A DNA stretch of 64,000 nucleotides from Chryseobacterium sp. KACC 21268 (GTDB lineage: Bacteria > Bacteroidota > Bacteroidia > Flavobacteriales > Weeksellaceae), in contig CP117875.1 in the NCBI GenBank assembly GCA_028736075.1, positions 1,116,001 through 1,180,000 of the forward strand, in the 5' to 3' direction. Shown one piece after another: positions 58,277 to 64,000 of this stretch. The notes below the pieces were generated by a model. That model did not search any database. It saw nothing but the letters and a program-made list of their open reading frames with translations, and was not told the DNA's origin. Each line of letters opens with the position of its first letter. Position 1 is the stretch's first letter. A program made the translations under genes and the position numbers.

Positions 58277-58759
58277 ATGAAAAGAATTGGTTTTTTAATC
58301 TTGATTTTTAGTGTAATTTCTTGCTCCAACAAATACAAAAATTATTATAATCTTCACAGACTAAAGCCTAAAGACTTTGAAACGAAGACTTCAATATCAA
58401 ATAAAAATAAAGATTTAATTTATATTTATTCTTTTAATAATAATATCTTAAATAAAGAAATTAATGGCTTTGAAAGTTTAACTTTCAATAAAATAACGGG
58501 AGAAAAGATTTATATCAAGACCGAAGAAAAAAACAGAAAGAAATATACTTTTTCGAATAATCCGTCAATGAATTTTAGAGAATTTGATTTTATTCTTCAA
58601 AATTATTTAGATGGAAATTTGGAATATTTACTTTCTTTAGAAGATTCTTTCAGTAGTTCTGAAGTTGGTTCTTATTTTTATATTTTCGATTTTGAAAAAC
58701 ATAAAGTTTATAAGATTAATGCTATTGCTTTTGATAATAAAGGAAAGTTAATTCAATAA
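58277..58759 (+). CDS. Hypothetical lipoprotein
   Basis: 160 residues with a signal (MKRIGFLILIFSVISC) and lipobox cysteine at 16, then an Asn/Lys/Tyr-rich body (SNKYKNYYNL ... IYIYSFNNNILNKEING). No family recognised. It starts 11 bases after bshA and is followed by a strong terminator, so it is probably the last gene of the bshA transcript. Base use is more AT-rich than bshA. Confidence 0.65.
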   Translation: MKRIGFLILIFSVISCSNKYKNYYNLHRLKPKDFETKTSISNKNKDLIYIYSFNNNILNKEINGFESLTFNKITGEKIYIKTEEKNRKKYTFSNNPSMNFREFDFILQNYLDGNLEYLLSLEDSFSSSEVGSYFYIFDFEKHKVYKINAIAFDNKGKLIQ

Positions 58760-58792
58760 AAATTTTTGTAAAATTTAAGAATTTTATAACTT

Positions 58793-58830
58793 AACCCTTT
58801 CGAAGTCACGTACTTTGAAAGGGTTTTTGT
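58793..58830 (+). terminator. Intrinsic terminator
   Basis: AACCCTTTCGAAGT pairs with ACTTTGAAAGGGTT (14 bp with one G-U) around a CACGT loop, followed by T. Confidence 0.85.
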
Positions 58831-58851
58831 TTAACAGAAGTCAAGACACAA

Positions 58852-60120
58852 ATGAATGAAGAAATATTACAATATCTCTGGAATTTTAAAAAATTCCGGC
58901 GTTTCGATTTTGTTTCCGTGGATGGAAAGAATATCGAAATCTTAGACTTTGGCGAATGGAATAAGAATTCGGGTCCGGATTTTCTCTTCGCTAAGATTAA
59001 AATTGAAAATATCATTTTCGCCGGAAACATCGAGATTCACACCAAAGCTTCCGATTGGTTTTTCCACAATCATTCCGGAAATCCCGAATTTGGGAATCTG
59101 ATTCTTCACGCTGTTTACATCAACGATTGCGAAATTCCTGAATTGGAAAACCAACAAATTCCGACCTTGGAACTTAAAGCTTATATTGATGAAACCTTGA
59201 TTCAGAAACATCAGAATTTGAGGGAAAAACATTCGTTTATTCCTTGCGAGAATTTGTTTGATAAAGATAAAATACCATTGTTTTTTGAGGAAGAAGTTTT
59301 GCTGAAAAAATTGGATTTCAAATCTGAAGCTTTGGAATTATCCTTAAAGAAAAATCAAAATAATTATGAAGCGGTTTTATTCCAACAATTGGCTTATACG
59401 TTTGGATTGAAAGTCAACGCGGAAATTTTCCTACAGTTAGCTGAAAGTCTTGACTTTTCCGTCATTCAAAAAATCAAACAGAATAAAGTTCAGTTGGAAG
59501 CTTTGCTATTCGGGATTTGTAATTTTCTGGATGAGCCAAAAGATGAAATGATGAAAGTCTGGAAACGGGAATTTGATTTTCTGAAAGTGAAATTTAATTT
59601 ATCGGAAGTTAGAATCAATCCAAAATTCTCAAAACTCCGTCCACCAAATTTCCCGACAATTCGGCTTTCCCAATTGGCGAATCTTTATCATTCTCAGCCC
59701 AATCTTTTTTCGAAGATTATTGAAGCGAAAACGATTGATGATCTGTATTTGATTTTCGAAGAGGTTTCGGCTTCGGAATATTGGGACAATCATTTTAATT
59801 TTGGGAAAATTTCGCCGGTTGAAAGTCAGAAATTGTTGAGCAAAGATTTTATCGATTTGATTATCATTAATGCGATTCTTCCCATCAAATATTTCTATCA
59901 AAAAAACCATAATCCGGAAATTGTAGATGATATTTTTGAATTCTACAAACAGCTGAAATCGGAGAAGAATTCTGTTCTGGATGGATGGAAAAACTTGGGT
60001 GTGAAATTTGAAAATGCTTTGCAGACACAGGCTTTTCTTTACCAATACAAAACATTTTGCACTCAGAAAAAATGCTTAAATTGCAGTATTGGTTTTCAGT
60101 TGTTGAAGAGCCAAGATTAA
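58852..60120 (+). CDS. DUF2851 family protein
   Basis: 422 residues, a cytoplasmic protein. N-terminal EILQYLWNFKKFRRFDFVSVDGK and NSGPDFLFAKIKIENIIFAGNIEIH match the DUF2851 pattern, a Bacteroidota family without assigned biochemistry; a cysteine cluster lies at the end (CTQKKCLNCSIG), which might bind metal. It is followed by a PspC gene after 15 bases, an arrangement I know from other Flavobacteriia. Confidence 0.85.
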   Translation: MNEEILQYLWNFKKFRRFDFVSVDGKNIEILDFGEWNKNSGPDFLFAKIKIENIIFAGNIEIHTKASDWFFHNHSGNPEFGNLILHAVYINDCEIPELENQQIPTLELKAYIDETLIQKHQNLREKHSFIPCENLFDKDKIPLFFEEEVLLKKLDFKSEALELSLKKNQNNYEAVLFQQLAYTFGLKVNAEIFLQLAESLDFSVIQKIKQNKVQLEALLFGICNFLDEPKDEMMKVWKREFDFLKVKFNLSEVRINPKFSKLRPPNFPTIRLSQLANLYHSQPNLFSKIIEAKTIDDLYLIFEEVSASEYWDNHFNFGKISPVESQKLLSKDFIDLIIINAILPIKYFYQKNHNPEIVDDIFEFYKQLKSEKNSVLDGWKNLGVKFENALQTQAFLYQYKTFCTQKKCLNCSIGFQLLKSQD

Positions 60121-60135
60121 AGTAATAAATCCAAA

Positions 60136-60372
60136 ATGAAAGAGCCAATTGTAATCAACGGAATGCGCCACAAAATGGAACGAGAATGGTTTGGCGTACT
60201 CACAAGATACGGAACCAAACTCGGAATTCCTGTTTCGAAACTGCGTGTTTTCTTTATTTATTCCACGTTTGCGACGGCTGGGATTTTCTTTTTGTTTTAT
60301 CTTGGATTGGCTTTTATGCTCTGGATTAAGGATTGTATTGTGACGAAGAGACCGAGTGTTTTTGATTTGTAG
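60136..60372 (+). CDS. PspC-domain membrane protein
   Basis: 78 residues with the PspC pattern: basic N-terminal helix (REWFGVLTRYGTKLGIPVSKLRV) and one or two membrane helices (FFIYSTFATAGIFFLFYLGLAF). PspC proteins act in envelope-stress responses in other bacteria. In this phylum they often stand alone, so phage-shock function is not certain. Co-transcribed with DUF2851. Confidence 0.82.
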   Translation: MKEPIVINGMRHKMEREWFGVLTRYGTKLGIPVSKLRVFFIYSTFATAGIFFLFYLGLAFMLWIKDCIVTKRPSVFDL

Positions 60373-60419
60373 ATTTTGAATTTTTCTTTATAATATAGTA
60401 ATTGCTTACAAAAACTAAT

Positions 60420-61256
60420 ATGAAAAAACTATTTCTACTAATAGTACTTTTAGTATTTTATTTAAATAACGCTCAAGTTAACAGATTTATATATGAACTT
60501 AAATTTGTTCGTGATACGATTGCTAAAACTTCTTTTATAAATGTTCTTTTTCTAGATGTTAATAATAAGGATGTGAAATTCTATTACCAAGAATTGTATG
60601 AAGAAGATTCTGTTCAAAGAGTAACAAAAAACTACAGTTCGGGTATTACACTAGGTAGTAGTTTGATGCTAAAGCGAAGTGTAAATAGTTTTGATAATGA
60701 AAATTATGTTTTCATTGATACAGATTATTATAAGTATAATTCAAATGATAAATTGAAGTGGGAAATATTACCAGAAACCAAAACTCAAAAAGAATACACT
60801 TTGCAAAAAGCAAAAGCCGAGTTTGGAGGCAGAAAATGGACAGCGTGGTTTTGTAAAGATGTACCAATCAATCAGGGTCCGTATAAATTTCAAGGTTTAC
60901 CAGGATTAATCTTCCAGATTGAGGATAATCAAAAACATTATTTTTTCAATCTAACTGAAATTAAAAAATTAGATTCACCTTATGATACAACAAGAATATT
61001 AGAAACTAATTTCGGTAAGAAAGCGATTCCAATCACACTTAAAAAATATAATGAACTTCTATCAAATGCCTATTATAATCCATATTCTGAGATAAGAACA
61101 AAATTTTCAAAAGGTGAAGATTATACTTTTTCTGCTTATGGGAAAGAAATTAAAACAACAAAGGATTTGGATGAGTTAAGAAAAGTAATCCAAAGCAGTA
61201 AGCGGAAAAATTACAATCCTATAGAAATTGATAAAGCTATCGAATACAAGGAATAA
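60420..61256 (+). CDS. GLPGLI family protein
   Basis: 278 residues from the ATG at 60420. Signal peptide (MKKLFLLIVLLVFYLNNAQ), then a beta-rich body with the family motif in FQGLPGLIFQIED near residue 165, preceded by WTAWFCKDVPINQGPYKF, both hallmarks. A secreted or periplasmic Bacteroidota family of unknown function, often near TonB receptors; none is nearby. The frame's earlier ATG at 60402 adds six residues before the signal. Confidence 0.9.
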   Translation: MKKLFLLIVLLVFYLNNAQVNRFIYELKFVRDTIAKTSFINVLFLDVNNKDVKFYYQELYEEDSVQRVTKNYSSGITLGSSLMLKRSVNSFDNENYVFIDTDYYKYNSNDKLKWEILPETKTQKEYTLQKAKAEFGGRKWTAWFCKDVPINQGPYKFQGLPGLIFQIEDNQKHYFFNLTEIKKLDSPYDTTRILETNFGKKAIPITLKKYNELLSNAYYNPYSEIRTKFSKGEDYTFSAYGKEIKTTKDLDELRKVIQSSKRKNYNPIEIDKAIEYKE

Positions 61257-61259
61257 AAA

Positions 61260-61291
61260 AACTCCGGTTGAATTTTCAATCGGAGTTGTAT
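61260..61291. terminator. Intrinsic terminator
   Basis: AACTCCGGTTGA (61260-61271) pairs with TCAATCGGAGTT (61276-61287; one G-U), then GTATTTT. It ends the GLPGLI gene and may serve the convergent sdh operon. A TCTAACT/TCTAATT word array follows at about 61303-61337. Confidence 0.75.
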
Positions 61292-61335
61292 TTTGAAAGA
61301 AGTCTAATATCTAACTTCTAACTTCTAATTTCTAA

Positions 61336-62109
61336 TTATGGATTTGCAGTTTTAAGGTTTGCAGATGCATATTCTCTGTTCATTCTTGCGATGTTTTCTA
61401 GAGAGATTCCTTTCGGACATTCTACTTCACAAGCACCGGTGTTGGAGCAGTTTCCGAAGCCTTCTTCGTCCATAGCTTTCACCATATTCAGAACCCTTCT
61501 CGTAGCTTCTACACGACCTTGTGGCAACAATGCGAACTGAGATACTTTTGCACCCACGAACAACATTGCTGAGCCGTTTTTACAAGAAGCAACACAAGCA
61601 CCACAACCTATACACGCCGCAGCATCCATCGCTTTGTCAGCGTCTTCTTTCGGAACCAGGATTGCGTTGGCATCTAAAGTGTTTCCAGAAGTGTTCACAG
61701 AAACGAATCCGCCGGCAGCCATTACTCTGTCGAAAGCACTTCTGTCAACCACCAAATCCTTGATCACCGGAAAAGCAGCACTTCTCCAAGGTTCGATGTG
61801 GATGGTTTCGCCATCTTTGAAATGACGCATATGCAGCTGGCACGTCGTAATTCCTGTATCTGGTCCGTGCGCTCTACCATTGATGTAAAGTGAACACATT
61901 CCGCAAATTCCCTCGCGACAATCGTGATCGAAAGCAACTGGATCTTGTCCGTTGTTGATCAACTGCTCGTTCAGGATATCCAACATTTCCAGGAATGAAG
62001 AATCCGTGGAAACGTCAGCTAATTTATAGCTTTCGAACTGACCTTTCGTTTTATTATTTTTTTGTCTCCAAATTTTCAGCGTAAGATTTAAGCCTTTTTT
62101 TGCACTCAT
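61336..62109 (-). CDS. sdhB: Succinate dehydrogenase / fumarate reductase iron-sulphur subunit
   Basis: 257 residues. The 2Fe-2S ferredoxin domain has [10 protein letters not shown] with [14 protein letters not shown], and the C-terminal domain holds [11 protein letters not shown] and [15 protein letters not shown] for the 4Fe-4S and 3Fe-4S centres. The large fumarate-reductase-like form fits the SdhB of Bacteroidota, which use menaquinone. It passes electrons from SdhA to the membrane anchor. It is 24 bases downstream of sdhA; sdhC should lie beyond the right edge. Confidence 0.95.
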   Translation of the reverse strand: MSAKKGLNLTLKIWRQKNNKTKGQFESYKLADVSTDSSFLEMLDILNEQLINNGQDPVAFDHDCREGICGMCSLYINGRAHGPDTGITTCQLHMRHFKDGETIHIEPWRSAAFPVIKDLVVDRSAFDRVMAAGGFVSVNTSGNTLDANAILVPKEDADKAMDAAACIGCGACVASCKNGSAMLFVGAKVSQFALLPQGRVEATRRVLNMVKAMDEEGFGNCSNTGACEVECPKGISLENIARMNREYASANLKTANP

Positions 62110-62133
62110 TTTGTATATATTTTTGAATGGAGA

Positions 62134-64000
62134 TTATTTGTAACTTCTTGCTTTAACTTCAATGTTCTCGTACACAAGGTCTTCTTTGTGCGCTACCGAT
62201 TGATTGATGTCCATACCTTTGTATTCCCAGGCTGCAACGTATTTGTAATTCACATCGTCACGTTCTGCCTCACCTTCCGGTGTTGCGTGATCTTCACGGA
62301 AATGCCCTCCACAAGATTCATTTCTGTTTAGCGCATCGATAGCCATCAATTGTCCTAATTCTAGGAAATCTGCTACTCTGAATGCTTTCTCCAATTCTGG
62401 ATTCATATTGTCAGAATCCCCAGGAACTCTCACATCTTTCCAGAAGTTGTTTCTCACTTCCTCGATTTCTTTGATCGCTTCTCTCAAGCCTTCAGGCGTT
62501 CTTCCCATCCCAACTTTGTTCCACATAATGTGCCCCAATTGTTTGTGGAAGTGATCTACTGTGTGCGTTCCTTTATTAGTTAAGAAGAAATTAATCTTAT
62601 CCTTAACTTCTTTTTCAGCTTCGTTGAATTCTGGCGTATCCGTAGAAATCGCTCCAGTTCTGATGTCTGCAGAAAGATAATCTGCAATCGTGTAAGGTAA
62701 AACGAAATATCCGTCTGCCAAACCTTGCATCAAAGCAGAAGCCCCCAATCTGTTGGCACCGTGATCGGAGAAGTTGGCTTCACCAATTACGAAACATCCA
62801 GGAATTGTAGATTGAAGATTGTAATCAACCCAAACACCACCCATTGTGTAGTGAACTGCTGGATAAATTTTCATTGGTGTTTTGTAAGGATCATCGGCAG
62901 TGATCTTCTCGTACATTACGAACAAGTTACCGTATTTTTCCTCAATCCAAGCTTTTCCAAGATCATAGATCTGCTGATCTGTAGGATTATGAATATGTTT
63001 TTCGATAGCGGCCTCTTTACCTTTTTTCATAATTTCTGTAGAGAAATCCAGGTAAACACCTTCTTTCGTATCGTTGTTTTCGATTCCGTACCCAGCATCG
63101 CAACGTTCTTTTCCAGCTCTGGAAGCAACGTCTCTAGGAACCAAGTTTCCAAATGCAGGATATCTTCTTTCAAGATAATAATCTCTGTTTTCTTCTGCGA
63201 TATTTTCTGGTCTTAATTTTCCTTCTCTGATGGCAACAGAATCTTCAATGTTTTTAGGAACCCAGATTCTTCCGGAGTTTCTAAGAGATTCTGACATCAA
63301 GGTCAATTTTGATTGCTGCGTTCCATGAACTGGAATACAAGTCGGGTGGATCTGAACATAACACGGATTTGCGAAATACGCTCCTTTTTTATGAATCTTC
63401 CAAGCGGCAGAAACGTTGGATCCCATTGCATTCGTAGAAAGGAAATAAACATTTCCGTAACCTCCAGAAGCAATAACCACTGCGTGAGCAGAATGTTTTT
63501 CTATTTCTCCAGTTACCAAATTTCTTGCGATGATTCCTCTTGCTTTTCCATCAACAATTACAAGATCTAGCATCTCGTGACGGTTGTGCATTTTGATTCT
63601 ACCTTTACCGATTTGACGGCTCATTGCAGAATATGCGCCTAATAACAACTGTTGTCCAGTCTGTCCTTTTGCGTAGAACGTTCTTTTTACCTGAACACCA
63701 CCGAATGAACGGTTGTCCAATTGTCCGCCATATTCTCTTCCGAATGGAACACCTTGTGCCACACATTGGTCGATGATATTAGCAGAAACTTCCGCCAATC
63801 TGTAGACGTTACCTTCTCTAGCACGGTAATCTCCACCTTTGATCGTATCGTAGAACAATCTGTAAGTTGAATCTCCATCACCTTGGTAATTTTTGGCAGC
63901 ATTGATACCACCTTGAGCAGCAATAGAGTGTGCTCTTCTTGGAGAATCCTGATAGCAGAATGCCTTTACATTATAACCTTGCTCGGCAAGAGTCGCAGCA
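62134..64000 (-). CDS. sdhA: Succinate dehydrogenase / fumarate reductase flavoprotein subunit (5' end outside window)
   Basis: The frame is open from the right edge, so the N-terminal FAD-binding start is cut off; 622 codons remain (621 residues). The histidine that carries FAD is in [17 protein letters not shown]. Substrate-site regions include [33 protein letters not shown] and [18 protein letters not shown]. The enzyme oxidises succinate to fumarate in the citric acid cycle or the reverse. It forms the sdhA-sdhB order usual in this phylum (normally sdhCAB). Confidence 0.95.
   Translation of the reverse strand, partial: AATLAEQGYNVKAFCYQDSPRRAHSIAAQGGINAAKNYQGDGDSTYRLFYDTIKGGDYRAREGNVYRLAEVSANIIDQCVAQGVPFGREYGGQLDNRSFGGVQVKRTFYAKGQTGQQLLLGAYSAMSRQIGKGRIKMHNRHEMLDLVIVDGKARGIIARNLVTGEIEKHSAHAVVIASGGYGNVYFLSTNAMGSNVSAAWKIHKKGAYFANPCYVQIHPTCIPVHGTQQSKLTLMSESLRNSGRIWVPKNIEDSVAIREGKLRPENIAEENRDYYLERRYPAFGNLVPRDVASRAGKERCDAGYGIENNDTKEGVYLDFSTEIMKKGKEAAIEKHIHNPTDQQIYDLGKAWIEEKYGNLFVMYEKITADDPYKTPMKIYPAVHYTMGGVWVDYNLQSTIPGCFVIGEANFSDHGANRLGASALMQGLADGYFVLPYTIADYLSADIRTGAISTDTPEFNEAEKEVKDKINFFLTNKGTHTVDHFHKQLGHIMWNKVGMGRTPEGLREAIKEIEEVRNNFWKDVRVPGDSDNMNPELEKAFRVADFLELGQLMAIDALNRNESCGGHFREDHATPEGEAERDDVNYKYVAAWEYKGMDINQSVAHKEDLVYENIEVKARSYK

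Noticed and set aside
62725-63216. 163-residue plus-strand frame inside sdhA
   Set aside because: Antisense shadow of sdhA, whose minus-strand frame has all family motifs.
1-64000. tRNA, rRNA, tmRNA, SRP RNA, known riboswitches, prophage or insertion sequences
   Set aside because: Looked for by eye on both strands; no cloverleaf or conserved RNA core, transposase or phage gene was recognised. A covariance-model scan (tRNAscan, Rfam) would be decisive and could not be run.

Overview
The window comes from the chromosome of a member of the Bacteroidota, most likely family Weeksellaceae and close to Chryseobacterium. The evidence is AT-rich DNA, Bacteroidota-type -7 promoter boxes (TAnnTTTG) with no obvious Shine-Dalgarno sequences, type IX secretion (T9SS) components and cargo with YPNP-type C-terminal sorting domains, a GLPGLI protein, bacillithiol synthesis (BshA), a WYL regulator, three POT peptide transporters and a short Bacteroidota-type arginine decarboxylase. 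I see no rRNA, tRNA, CRISPR array, prophage or transposase. Both edges cut genes: a 5'-nucleotidase C-terminal domain gene on the left and sdhA on the right. The genus is an inference from gene content.

1-15.9 kb: a probable operon of 5'-nucleotidase domain gene, metallophosphatase, porZ and recO; a GNAT gene; an orphan Imm27-like immunity gene; recG with a TPR protein and a secreted thioredoxin; three separate POT transporters; and a ParE/RelE-type toxin-antitoxin pair. 15.9-25.9 kb: a dipeptidyl peptidase IV; the tRNA hydroxylase TrhO with an extra C-terminal beta-barrel; 5-formyl-THF cyclo-ligase; twin Ala/Asp/Ser/Val-rich lipoproteins flanking an antisense membrane-sensor/lipoprotein pair; a TrmH-type methyltransferase; lptB; and a DinB-fold protein. 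26-36 kb: an Ntn-hydrolase (bile-salt hydrolase/penicillin acylase type) with a WYL regulator, an ABC exporter, a cobalamin adenosyltransferase, two tiny membrane genes, thiamine diphosphokinase, arginine decarboxylase, a T9SS propeller protein, and a nitroreductase divergent from an HxlR regulator.

36-48 kb: a TPR-AraC regulator with a TPR partner, then three consecutive T9SS cargo genes including a reprolysin-like metalloprotease, a class C beta-lactamase-type hydrolase, and a DUF2089/YIP1 pair. 48-64 kb: acyl-CoA carboxylase beta subunit; a DMT exporter/PorV-like/secreted-protein operon; peroxiredoxin; a surface-type lipoprotein; a GH3 glycosidase; bshA; DUF2851 with PspC; a GLPGLI protein; and sdhB-sdhA.

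The most unusual non-coding content is a set of short palindromic intergenic repeats of at least five sequence families. Others are two intrinsic terminators with no gene upstream on the same strand, a long perfect hairpin upstream of trhO, and two homologous terminators whose stems differ by compensatory changes. The best protein-level lead is the TrhO C-terminal barrel, which looks like the C-terminal domain of U32 enzymes, the family of the parallel tRNA hydroxylase TrhP. I did not find a clear-cut, wholly new multi-gene system.
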